DNA from: Flavobacteriales bacterium
Lineage (GTDB): Bacteria; Bacteroidota; Bacteroidia; Flavobacteriales_D; CAJJDF01
Assembly: GCA_018609055.1 (NCBI GenBank)
Contig: JABAYJ010000008.1
Span: 1 to 64,000, forward strand
Direction: 5' to 3'
Length of the DNA stretch: 64,000 nt
A program made the position numbers and the translations under genes. The notes below the pieces were generated by a model. That model had not been told where the DNA came from and ran no database searches. It saw only the letters and a program-made list of their open reading frames with translations. Within the stretch, counting starts at the first letter, position 1, and each line of letters begins with the position of its first letter. Shown one piece after another: positions 54,206-62,880 of the stretch.

Positions 54206-54643
54206 ATGACTTGCAGAACTGTACAAGAAACTGTTAAAGGTATATTCACCAAGTATTTGGAGCAAAACGGCCACCGTAAAACTCCAGAAAGGTTTGCTAT
54301 ACTTAGTGAAATCTTTGACCACCCAGAACATTTTGATGTAGAAGAGCTTTACACGCTAATGAAAGAAAAAAAATACCGTGTAAGTAAGGCAACTATTTAT
54401 AACACAATAGATTTACTATTGGCTTGTAACCTAATTAGAAAACATCAGTTTGGTAAAAACTTGGCTCAGTATGAAAAATCGTATCAATACAAAAAGCACG
54501 ATCACATCATTATTACTGATACCGAAGAGGTTATTGAGTTTACAAACCCAATGATAAATGATATTAAAAAGATGGTAGAAGAAAAGTACGGAATTAAAGT
54601 ACTTCACCATTCTTTGTATTTTTACGCAGAAAAAAACGACTAA
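54206..54643 (+). CDS. Fur-family transcriptional regulator
   Basis: A 145-residue Fur-family repressor. The winged helix (~10-85) contains [20 protein letters not shown] and [19 protein letters not shown]. The dimerisation domain has [17 protein letters not shown] and [10 protein letters not shown]. It lacks the CxxC pairs of structural-zinc Fur proteins: the position after HDHII holds TDTEE instead of a Cys motif. Metal specificity (Fe, Zn or peroxide sensing) cannot be assigned. It opens a + strand run with STAS and purA; the gap to the STAS gene is 2 bases. Confidence 0.94.
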   Translation: MTCRTVQETVKGIFTKYLEQNGHRKTPERFAILSEIFDHPEHFDVEELYTLMKEKKYRVSKATIYNTIDLLLACNLIRKHQFGKNLAQYEKSYQYKKHDHIIITDTEEVIEFTNPMINDIKKMVEEKYGIKVLHHSLYFYAEKND

Positions 54644-54645
54644 TT

Positions 54646-55002
54646 ATGAATCTTAACTATCAAAAAGAAATATCAGATTCGGGAATAGTAATTTTCGAAT
54701 TATCTGGTCAAATTTTATCTAATGACGATTCTAGTAACATTCATAAAGAAGTTATTGAATGTATTGAAAAAGAAAAGCTTAAGATAGTTTTTGAAATGAA
54801 AGAACTAGAATACATAAACAGTACAGGTTTAAACTTTATCATATCTTCTTTTACAAAGTTAAGAAATGCTGGAGGAGAGCTTACTATATGTTGTATTTCT
54901 AAAAAAGTAGAAGAACTGCTTATTATCACTAAATTAAATACGATTTTTTCGACATACGAAACTTTAGAAAAAGCTTTAGAAAGCTTTGAAACAAAAAAAT
55001 AA
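54646..55002 (+). CDS. STAS-domain protein (anti-sigma factor antagonist-like)
   Basis: A 118-residue single STAS domain. ELEYINSTGLNFIISSFTKL carries the conserved phosphorylatable Ser in NSTG, and GGELTICCISKKVEELL follows. Such proteins relay partner-switching signals by binding an RsbW-like kinase, and none is seen nearby. It starts 2 bases after the Fur gene and ends 29 bases before purA, so it is probably co-transcribed with both. This placement may tie it to growth or stress control. Confidence 0.92.
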   Translation: MNLNYQKEISDSGIVIFELSGQILSNDDSSNIHKEVIECIEKEKLKIVFEMKELEYINSTGLNFIISSFTKLRNAGGELTICCISKKVEELLIITKLNTIFSTYETLEKALESFETKK

Positions 55003-55031
55003 TAAATAACAATACCAAACAAAAAAACTAC

Positions 55032-56303
55032 ATGGGATTAGATGTATTACTAGGACTTCAATGGGGAGACGAAGGAAAAGGAAAGATTGTGGATGTACTA
55101 ACACCAAAATATGACATTATTGCTAGGTTTCAAGGTGGTCCAAATGCTGGTCATACTTTAGAATTTAATGGAATAAAGCATGTTTTACACACTATTCCTT
55201 CTGGAATTTTCAGAGACAATGTGATGAACGTAGTTGGTAATGGAGTTGTGATTGACCCAATAATCTTTAAAAACGAGATTGATGCTCTTACCAAAATGGA
55301 TGTAAAAGTGAACGATAAATTGTTCATTTCTAAAAAAGCGCATTTAATTCTTCCAACACACAGATTGCTTGATGCTGCATCTGAAAAAGCTAAAGGAAAA
55401 GAAAAAATTGGTTCTACATTAAAAGGAATTGGTCCAACATACATGGATAAAACCGGTAGAAACGGATTGAGAGTTGGAGATATATTAAGTGCAAATTTTA
55501 AAGAAAAATACGAGAAATTGAAGAGCAAGCATATAAAAATGCTAGATTTTCAAGATTTTGAATATGACTTAAATGCAATGGAAACTGAATGGTTCACTAG
55601 TATTGAGTTTTTGAAAACACTAAACATTATTGACAGTGAGCATTTTTTGAATGCACAACTTAAAGAAGGTTTGTCAATACTTGCAGAAGGAGCTCAAGGA
55701 ACTTTACTTGATGTTGATTTTGGAACTTACCCATATGTTACTTCATCTAACACTACTAGTTCGGGAACATCTACTGGACTTGGTATAGCACCAAATAAAA
55801 TTGAAAAAGTAAACGGAATATTTAAAGCTTACGTTACAAGAGTTGGAAACGGTCCTTTTCCTACAGAATTAACTGATAAGGTTGGAGAAGACATGCAGAA
55901 AGCTGGACATGAATTTGGAGCTACTACTGGTAGACCAAGACAATGTGGTTGGTTGGATTTACCTGCTTTAAAATACGCTATAATGATTAATGGTGTAACT
56001 GAACTAAGTATGATGAAAGCTGATATACTATCAGGATTTGATCCAATTAAGGTTTGTACACATTATAAAATTGGAGATGAATTGTACGATTATTTTCCTT
56101 TTGATATCTGTGACGAAGAAATAGAGCCTGTATACATTGAACTAAAAGGATGGACAGAAGATTTAACTCAAATGGAATCTATTGATCAAATACCTTCTGA
56201 ATTAAACGATTTTATTGAGTTTTTGGAGCATGAAGTAGAAACTCCAATTACCATTGTATCAGTTGGTCCTAACAGAACTCAAACTTTACTACGTAATAAG
56301 TAA
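55032..56303 (+). CDS. purA: Adenylosuccinate synthetase
   Basis: A 423-residue enzyme joining IMP and aspartate with GTP in AMP synthesis. Motifs: LGLQWGDEGKGKIVDVL (N-terminal GTP/IMP site), GGPNAGHT with the catalytic His, GIGPTYMDKTGRNGLRVGD, EGAQGTLLDVDFGTYPYVTS, TTGRPRQCGWLDL. Normal length and intact. It follows the Fur and STAS genes in the same direction and precedes the OstA-like gene by 50 bases. Confidence 0.98.
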   Translation: MGLDVLLGLQWGDEGKGKIVDVLTPKYDIIARFQGGPNAGHTLEFNGIKHVLHTIPSGIFRDNVMNVVGNGVVIDPIIFKNEIDALTKMDVKVNDKLFISKKAHLILPTHRLLDAASEKAKGKEKIGSTLKGIGPTYMDKTGRNGLRVGDILSANFKEKYEKLKSKHIKMLDFQDFEYDLNAMETEWFTSIEFLKTLNIIDSEHFLNAQLKEGLSILAEGAQGTLLDVDFGTYPYVTSSNTTSSGTSTGLGIAPNKIEKVNGIFKAYVTRVGNGPFPTELTDKVGEDMQKAGHEFGATTGRPRQCGWLDLPALKYAIMINGVTELSMMKADILSGFDPIKVCTHYKIGDELYDYFPFDICDEEIEPVYIELKGWTEDLTQMESIDQIPSELNDFIEFLEHEVETPITIVSVGPNRTQTLLRNK

Positions 56304-56353
56304 TACCGAGCTCAATATTTCGTTATTGGTTCAAAATCTACCTAAAATAACTG

Positions 56354-57964
56354 GTGAAAACTAATATAAAACATATTCTAAAAGCAACTATAAACAAAGG
56401 GTTTATGGTTGCTTTTTTGGTTTCGATAAGTTTTTTATCTCAAGCTCAAATCTTTAATGACTCTTTGTTAAATGACACTTCTAGCAATGTAATAAACTTA
56501 CTTGGAGCTGATTACCAAGGAGATAATGATGGAGACTTGAAAGTTGCAAAATTTGTAGGTAACGTACGTCTTATGCAAGACAGTGTTTTTATGAGGTGTG
56601 ATGTTGGTTATTTAGATTTAAATTTTGAGTTTCTGAAAGCAGTTGGTAATGTAAAGATTAATCAAGGTGATTCTATATATTTATATGGTGATTCGCTTGA
56701 TTACAATGGTTTAACTAAAATTGCGTTCGTTCGAGGAAATGTAAGGTTAGAGAAAGGAGACATTACACTTACTGCACCATCATTACGTTATGATATTAAC
56801 ACCAATATTGCAAGTTACTTTGAAACAGGTAAAGTGGTGAGTAAAGCCAATAATAATACTTTAACCAGCAAAAGAGGATACTATTATTCTAATGAAAAAA
56901 AACTTTCGTTCAAAGACAGTGTTACACTAACTAACCCTGAATACGTAATGACTTCGGATACTTTGAACTATGAAGAAGATAGCGAAATAGCTTACTTTTT
57001 TGGGAATACACTTATAAAGGGTGATGGCAATCTTATATTTTGTAAAAATGGTTTTTACGATACTAAAAACGATATATCCGAATTTAATAAAGATGCCTAT
57101 TTAATTTCTGATGGCCATACAATTATAGGTGACAAACTATATTACGATAGAAACAAGGGAGTTGGAAAAGCGATTGGAAATATCTCTTTAACAGATACTA
57201 CTAATAAAATAATCATTACTGGTGATTATGGAATTAGAAACGAACAAACCAACACTTCTTTTGTTACTGGAAAACCTATGGTAAGTAATTGGTTTGAAGA
57301 AGGTGACACTCTTTTTTTAACTGCTGATACTATCAAGTTATTAAAAAATGAAGAAACTAAAAAAAATAGCCTGTTCTGTTTTAATTCGGTAAGGTTTTTT
57401 AAAAATGACATTCAAGGAATATGCGATTCTATGACTTATCTTCAATCAGATTCAGTTATTCAACTGTTTCAAAATCCTTTTATTTGGTCGGAAAATAGCC
57501 AAATGAATGGAGATACCATTTTCATTAATTTACAGAATAATAAAATTGATGAGTTGAATTTAAGACGAAACTCTTTTATAATTGAAGCTATAGCTAGTCT
57601 TGATAGCTTGAGCGAAAACTCTACCGATCAGTTTAATCAGATAAAAGGAAAGAATATAAAAGCACTATTTAGTGAAGACACAATAAGGAGAGTATTTGTA
57701 ACTGGTAACGGACAAAGTATATACTTTACGGGAGAAAACAACCAGCCAAAACAAGGCTTGAATAAAATTGATTGTAGTGATATTGAAATTAGATTTAATG
57801 AAAACAAAATCAAAGAAATACTTTTTAAAGTAAATCCAGATGGAACTCTTTTTCCAATTCAAGATGTGACAAAGGAGAATGAAAAACTAAAAGGATTTGT
57901 TTGGAATTTAGATTTAAAACCAAAATCCAAAGAAGACTTAATACTTCTTCAATCGAATGAATAA
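56354..57964 (+). CDS. OstA-like (LptA/LptD N-terminal family) protein
   Basis: A 536-residue exported protein built of repeated OstA-type strands: VAKFVGNVRLMQDSVFMRCD, AVGNVKINQGDSIYLYGDSL, AFVRGNVRLEKGDITLTAPS. LptA-like proteins form a periplasmic bridge carrying lipopolysaccharide to the outer membrane; an LPS-related role is inferred. The start is GTG 56354 (signal ending SFLSQAQ), with ATG 56405 as an alternative leaving a shorter signal. The 3' end overlaps the next gene by 8 bases. Confidence 0.9.
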   Translation: MKTNIKHILKATINKGFMVAFLVSISFLSQAQIFNDSLLNDTSSNVINLLGADYQGDNDGDLKVAKFVGNVRLMQDSVFMRCDVGYLDLNFEFLKAVGNVKINQGDSIYLYGDSLDYNGLTKIAFVRGNVRLEKGDITLTAPSLRYDINTNIASYFETGKVVSKANNNTLTSKRGYYYSNEKKLSFKDSVTLTNPEYVMTSDTLNYEEDSEIAYFFGNTLIKGDGNLIFCKNGFYDTKNDISEFNKDAYLISDGHTIIGDKLYYDRNKGVGKAIGNISLTDTTNKIIITGDYGIRNEQTNTSFVTGKPMVSNWFEEGDTLFLTADTIKLLKNEETKKNSLFCFNSVRFFKNDIQGICDSMTYLQSDSVIQLFQNPFIWSENSQMNGDTIFINLQNNKIDELNLRRNSFIIEAIASLDSLSENSTDQFNQIKGKNIKALFSEDTIRRVFVTGNGQSIYFTGENNQPKQGLNKIDCSDIEIRFNENKIKEILFKVNPDGTLFPIQDVTKENEKLKGFVWNLDLKPKSKEDLILLQSNE

Positions 57965-59633
57965 CAACCTATTAATCATAAATAACAATCGATTTTTTTG
58001 GGGAATAATTCTCTTCTTTACATTGATCTATTTTAAAGGTTTATTTATTATCATATATGGGATTGATGCGAGTATTTATGCATCTATCAGTGCAGAAATG
58101 TATGAATCTGGAAGTTACCTTCAAATATTTTCAAAAGGTCAAGATTATTTAGATAAACCACCTCTTCACTTTTGGCTTTCATGCTTTTCTTTTAAGCTAT
58201 TTGGCATCAATACATTTGCCTATAAGCTTCCCTCTTTTCTGTTTTCAATTGTAGGTGCTATTTCTACCTACAAATTGGGTAAACTTTTTTATTCTAAAGA
58301 AATAGGAAAACTAAGTGCCCTCCTATTTTATACAACATTTGCTATAATTCTTATTAATCAGGATGTAAGAACAGACACTGTACTTATAGGAATAACAATT
58401 TTTACACTTTGGAAACTTATCGATTACATTAAGAATAACAATTACACGAGTTTTGTACTTGGTTTTGTAGGAATAGGACTAGCAATGATGTCCAAAGGTC
58501 CAATTGGATTAATGGTTCCGGCATTGGCTTTAGGAACTCATTTTATAATTAAAAAAGAATGGAAAAACATCTTTAAATGGCAGTGGATTTTGGGTTTAAT
58601 CATATCGTTTGTAGTTATGTTACCCATGATCCTAGGATTGTATTATCAATTTGATGCTCAGCCAGACAAAATCACTAAACTATCTTCAGGTATGAGAGTT
58701 GAAGGTATTTCTGGACTTAAATTCTTTTTCTGGGACCAAAGTTTTGGAAGAATAACTGGTGGAAATACAGAATGGAAAAACAATACTGGTTACCTCTTTT
58801 TTACTCATACATTTTTATGGTCATTCTTACCTTGGTCCATAATGGGAGTAATGGGTTTGATACAAAAAATCAAATCTAGTTTTTCTTCATCAATCAAAAG
58901 CGAGTATTACCTTTTAGGAGCAATACTGTTACCACTAATTACTTTTTCTTTATCTCAATACAAATTACCTCATTACATTTATGTGTTCTTCCCAATGTGG
59001 ATAATACTAACAGGGGTTTTCTTAATTAATATTAAAGAAAAATCAGCCTGGTATAAAGTGTTGTTGGTATTTCAGAATATTATAAACGTAGCTCTTACTC
59101 TACTCCCAATATTTATTATCACTTTCCTATTCCCTACTAGCTCATTCTTAATTTGGATTCCAGTAATAGTATTGATTGGAGTTCAAATATACACTTACAT
59201 CAAAACTAAAGGACTAAATAGAATGTTGCTAACTAATCTTCTAGCTTTTGCAACTACTATGTTTGTTTTAAACTTTCAGTTTCTTCCTCAAGTACTTAAA
59301 TATGATGGATTTAATAATGCTGCAGAGTATACCAAAACTCTTGAAATAAATAAGCTATACTCCAATTCAGCAGGAGCTTTAATTTTTGATATCTATAGCA
59401 ACAAAACTATGGAATACCTGGATGGTTACAATTTAGATAGCTTAACAAATCAGAACAACTATGTATTTCTGAATGAAGCCGGTTATAAAATTATCAAAAA
59501 GAAATACGACATAAAAAGCACAAAAGAGTTTAAACACAACTCAGCTACAAGATTAACGATAGATTTCTTAAATCCTAAAACTAGACAGGCTACATTAAAT
59601 AAAACTTCTTCTTTTTACCTTATAGAAATTTAA
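57957..59633 (+). CDS. GT39/ArnT-type membrane glycosyltransferase
   Basis: A 558-residue multi-pass membrane protein. After the first helix comes the catalytic acidic residue in IYGIDASIYASISAEMYESG, typical of the GT-C/PMT (ArnT-like) fold. SKGQDYLDKPPLHFWL and KLPSFLFSIVGAISTYKLGK follow, then about ten more helices and a soluble C-terminal domain. It probably transfers a sugar from a polyprenyl-phosphate donor to lipid A or another envelope acceptor. Its 8-base overlap with the OstA-like gene supports an envelope or LPS role. Confidence 0.9.
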   Translation: MNNNLLIINNNRFFWGIILFFTLIYFKGLFIIIYGIDASIYASISAEMYESGSYLQIFSKGQDYLDKPPLHFWLSCFSFKLFGINTFAYKLPSFLFSIVGAISTYKLGKLFYSKEIGKLSALLFYTTFAIILINQDVRTDTVLIGITIFTLWKLIDYIKNNNYTSFVLGFVGIGLAMMSKGPIGLMVPALALGTHFIIKKEWKNIFKWQWILGLIISFVVMLPMILGLYYQFDAQPDKITKLSSGMRVEGISGLKFFFWDQSFGRITGGNTEWKNNTGYLFFTHTFLWSFLPWSIMGVMGLIQKIKSSFSSSIKSEYYLLGAILLPLITFSLSQYKLPHYIYVFFPMWIILTGVFLINIKEKSAWYKVLLVFQNIINVALTLLPIFIITFLFPTSSFLIWIPVIVLIGVQIYTYIKTKGLNRMLLTNLLAFATTMFVLNFQFLPQVLKYDGFNNAAEYTKTLEINKLYSNSAGALIFDIYSNKTMEYLDGYNLDSLTNQNNYVFLNEAGYKIIKKKYDIKSTKEFKHNSATRLTIDFLNPKTRQATLNKTSSFYLIEI

Positions 59634-60652
59634 TCTACAATGTAATAGTAGATATTAGTCAAGATTTCATCAGGAGAACTAACTGTAGTTGGGTCATTTG
59701 CATATTCTTCTACTACTAATCCTGTTTTAAGTCCCTTCTCTTTAGTGTAATCATCTAATGCATAATGTGCAGAAGCAGATTCATTATAAGGTCCATAAAA
59801 TGCAGCTTTAACAACTTTACCTTTTGGCATAGTTATTACTTCCATTCCATCAAAACTTAAACTAGCATCAGATACAGGAAACGCAGGAACTATTTCAATT
59901 GTACTATCTTCCTCATTAAAAGAATAGTAAATAGCTACTGGAGGACCAGTTATTTTATTTTCATTTCCGGCTAATGCTCCCATTATTTTACCAAAATTAG
60001 TAGCATAAAAATCAGATTTCATTACCTCAGAAATTGTGGTTTTATGTCTTATTCCCAAATAAATACTTTCAGGTAATTCAGCTTCAATTATTTCTAATGG
60101 CTTTGAAACTCCTTCTGATAATTTTTTAATGTTGGCTAAACCTTTTTCAAAATCTGGCCCCATCATTTCATCCATTTTATCTGTATTCATTCCCATGGCA
60201 AACATTATTGGTCTTGCCCAAAAATTTATCTCCATGTGATCAGACCAAGAAACAGTAGTTTTTCCATCTTTTTCGGTAAGAATAAAAGTGTCTTCTGAAC
60301 TTGATTCCCAAGGTTCAGTAAAAGCTAGTATAGCAACTAATTTTTCATTTGGAACAGATTCTAATATTTCCATAAAACCAACACCTGAGCTATCACTCGT
60401 CCAACTCATTTTAGAGCCAAGATCTCCGTCAGTTCCAGTGTAAACATTATTAATTGATGGGTCATTCTCTATCCAAGGTGACCAGGCCTCCCAATTTTTA
60501 AACACAGAAATTTTAGACCAAACTGTTCCAGCTGGTGCATTAATTTCAACATTTCTTTCTACATGAGTATTAGATGGCAAGAAAAAAGACAATAATACGT
60601 ACACAGCAAATAAAGCTATTAGCGTGATTAACAGTCCTTTTAAAAATTTCAT
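59630..60652 (-). CDS. SRPBCC plus GyrI-like effector-binding protein
   Basis: A 340-residue protein: N-terminal membrane helix (LLITLIALFAVYVLLSFFLP), SRPBCC/polyketide-cyclase-like domain (~30-175, VEINAPAGTVWSKISVFKNW), and GyrI-like/AraC effector-binding domain (~190-340, YLGIRHKTTISEVMKSDFYA). Both domains form hydrophobic ligand pockets. The ligand and role are unknown. The stop overlaps the convergent glycosyltransferase stop by 4 bases. Confidence 0.9.
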   Translation of the reverse strand: MKFLKGLLITLIALFAVYVLLSFFLPSNTHVERNVEINAPAGTVWSKISVFKNWEAWSPWIENDPSINNVYTGTDGDLGSKMSWTSDSSGVGFMEILESVPNEKLVAILAFTEPWESSSEDTFILTEKDGKTTVSWSDHMEINFWARPIMFAMGMNTDKMDEMMGPDFEKGLANIKKLSEGVSKPLEIIEAELPESIYLGIRHKTTISEVMKSDFYATNFGKIMGALAGNENKITGPPVAIYYSFNEEDSTIEIVPAFPVSDASLSFDGMEVITMPKGKVVKAAFYGPYNESASAHYALDDYTKEKGLKTGLVVEEYANDPTTVSSPDEILTNIYYYIVD

Positions 60653-60737
60653 AATAATTTGTTTTTGGTTTATTCTTATAAATTTAAAGAATAAATTTTA
60701 AACCAAAAAAACTATTTATAAATAAATAAGATTGGTA

Positions 60738-61694
60738 CTATTCAGAAACTACACCCATTGCAGAGAATTTTTCAATTCTTTGGTCAATCATTTCTTGAGT
60801 TTTTAGCTCAGATAAAGACTTAAGATGTTTCTTAATTTCAGATTTTACTTTCTTAAATGCTCCTTCTGGATCAGAGTGAGCTCCACCACAAGGTTCTTTA
60901 ATAATTCCATCAATTAATTTGTTCTTTTTCATGTCTTTAGGAGTAAGCTTAAGTGCTGATGCTGCTTCCTCTTTATGCTCCCAGTTTCTCCATAAAATAG
61001 ATGAACAAGATTCTGGAGAAATAACAGAATACCAAGTGTTTTCCATCATTAATACTCTATCACCTATTCCAATTCCAAGGGCTCCACCAGATGCTCCTTC
61101 ACCAATTACAATATTGATTACTGGCACTGTCAAATTCATCATTTCAAATAAATTTCTAGCAATAGCTTCTCCTTGTCCTCTTTCTTCAGCTTCTAATCCA
61201 GGAAATGCTCCAGGAGTATCAATTAAACAAACAATTGGCTTGTTAAATTTTTCAGCTAACTTCATTAATCTTAATGCCTTTCTATATCCTTCAGGATTTG
61301 GCATTCCAAAATTTCTATATTGTCTTTGCTTGGTGTTTATTCCTTTTTGCTGACCAACAAACATTACTGATTGTCCATCTAACAAACCAAAACCACCAAC
61401 CATAGCTTTGTCATCTTTCACTCCTCTATCTCCGTGTAATTCTATAAAATTACCATCAGTCATTGAATTAATGTATGCTAATGTATAAGGTCTTTCAGGG
61501 TGTCTAGATACCTGAACTCTTTGCCAAGGCGTAAGTCCTTCGTAAATTTCTTTTTTAGTTTCAGTGATTTTAGTTTCCAATTCCTTCATTGTAACTGAAA
61601 TATCTACTTCACCTTTACTCTCTATCTCTTTAAGCTTAAGCATTTGCTCATCAAGCTCTTCTATCTTCTTTTCAAAATCTAAATATACAGGCAT
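60738..61694 (-). CDS. accA: Acetyl-CoA carboxylase carboxyltransferase subunit alpha
   Basis: A 318-residue AccA, which with AccD makes malonyl-CoA for fatty-acid synthesis. Recognised from [109 protein letters not shown]. Normal length and intact. It is monocistronic; accD and accBC are not in the window. Confidence 0.98.
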   Translation of the reverse strand: MPVYLDFEKKIEELDEQMLKLKEIESKGEVDISVTMKELETKITETKKEIYEGLTPWQRVQVSRHPERPYTLAYINSMTDGNFIELHGDRGVKDDKAMVGGFGLLDGQSVMFVGQQKGINTKQRQYRNFGMPNPEGYRKALRLMKLAEKFNKPIVCLIDTPGAFPGLEAEERGQGEAIARNLFEMMNLTVPVINIVIGEGASGGALGIGIGDRVLMMENTWYSVISPESCSSILWRNWEHKEEAASALKLTPKDMKKNKLIDGIIKEPCGGAHSDPEGAFKKVKSEIKKHLKSLSELKTQEMIDQRIEKFSAMGVVSE

Positions 61695-61824
61695 AATCTA
61701 TAATTTTATCGAAGATACGTAACTCCTATATAACACAGAAAAAACTGCAAAGTTTTTATACCAATTTATTTTGTTGAAAACTTAAAATTCTCAGTTAAAT
61801 CCTATTAGATACATTAAATTAAAA

Positions 61825-61832
61825 TAACTTTG
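61825..61832 (+). promoter_or_regulatory. -7 promoter box of the HEAT-repeat gene
   Basis: TAACTTTG matches TAnnTTTG and is 20 bases before the start codon. Confidence 0.5.
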
Positions 61833-61852
61833 TACTTTTAAAATATACTGAT

Positions 61853-62395
61853 ATGGATACTGAAAAACAAACCAAGTTGATTGATGATTTAATCTCCGAT
61901 TTATCTTCGAAAGATTCTAAAAATCTAGCATCTGCTTTAAAAAGAGTGAGATCAAAAGGAAGTGAAAAAGTTATTCCTGCTTTAGTATCTATTATAGAGA
62001 ATAATGAAGAGCCTAAACTAGTTGAAGAAGCTAAAAGCATTATTCTAGAATTGAAATCTACGGCATCTATCCCCTATTTATTAGATATTTTAGAGAATCA
62101 TAAAAACTCTGAAATCAGGGAATTGATTTTAAACTCGTTTTGGCAAACTGGATTCAATGCGCATCAATACATTGATAAATATGTGCTTGCAGCTACCAAA
62201 GGTTCTTACATGGAAGCGTTTGAAGCTGATACGATTATCGATAACCTAGAAGGTCCATTTGAAGAAGAACCAATAATGGAAGCTCAGTTGATATTAAAAT
62301 CTTATTTTTCTACTGCAGATGAAAAAGATGAAAAGTATACTATTTTAAAAAACATTGCTAAGCAACTTGCTAATTACGAAATAACTATTCAGTAG
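61853..62395 (+). CDS. HEAT-repeat protein
   Basis: A 180-residue all-helical soluble protein with HEAT/PBS-lyase-type repeats: SALKRVRSKGSEKVIPALVS, ASIPYLLDILENHKNSEIRE. It probably serves as a protein-binding scaffold; the partner is unknown. It has its own promoter box, and its last 11 bases overlap the convergent haemoglobin gene. Proteins of this kind are common, uncharacterised neighbours of accA in Bacteroidota, but that association is only positional here. Confidence 0.85.
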   Translation: MDTEKQTKLIDDLISDLSSKDSKNLASALKRVRSKGSEKVIPALVSIIENNEEPKLVEEAKSIILELKSTASIPYLLDILENHKNSEIRELILNSFWQTGFNAHQYIDKYVLAATKGSYMEAFEADTIIDNLEGPFEEEPIMEAQLILKSYFSTADEKDEKYTILKNIAKQLANYEITIQ

Positions 62396-62795
62396 TTTTT
62401 GGTTTATGCTTTACAATATCTACACATAAATGTGTAGACATCCTTCTGGCTTTTTCTTTAGCTAATTCAGCCTTTTCTCCTTCAAATAAAGAGTTTATAG
62501 TTTTACTCCAAATTCCTAACCAATCAACAAAATGATCCTGCGTAATTCCGTAGTTCATTGCCTTGTCAGTTTCCTGATGAGCCTTCATTGGATTCCCATT
62601 AAACTTTATAATATTGAATAAATTGGTTTCCCAAAAGTCAGTGAGTTTTATTAAGTGAACATCCCATATTTCTTTAGATGTCAGTCTTTTATTAAAAATT
62701 GGACCTAACACTTTGTCTTTCCTTATTTCGGAATAAAAAGTAGTTACCAAAGTAAATACATCATCTCTATTCTCTATGTCTCTTTTTGATTCCAT
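62385..62795 (-). CDS. Group III truncated haemoglobin
   Basis: A 136-residue truncated haemoglobin. Features: TTFYSEIRKDKVLGPIFNKR near the start, the WETNLFNI segment in place of the usual E-helix Trp region, and NPMKAHQE with the proximal His. The C-terminal part is RRMSTHLCVDI. Group III globins bind O2 or NO with unknown physiological role. It converges with the HEAT-repeat gene (11-base overlap) and is divergent from the HerA-like gene. Confidence 0.9.
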   Translation of the reverse strand: MESKRDIENRDDVFTLVTTFYSEIRKDKVLGPIFNKRLTSKEIWDVHLIKLTDFWETNLFNIIKFNGNPMKAHQETDKAMNYGITQDHFVDWLGIWSKTINSLFEGEKAELAKEKARRMSTHLCVDIVKHKPKTTE

Positions 62796-62855
62796 TGTTC
62801 ATTAAAGGTACACAGAATATCAATTCTGTCGGTATCAATTTATCTTAACTTTTAG

Positions 62856-62863
62856 TAGCTTTG
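62856..62863 (+). promoter_or_regulatory. -7 promoter box upstream of the broken HerA-like gene
   Basis: TAGCTTTG matches TAnnTTTG and lies 17 bases before the ATG, so the promoter appears intact though the gene is not. Confidence 0.4.
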
Positions 62864-62880
62864 GTAAAAGCTTGAAATTT

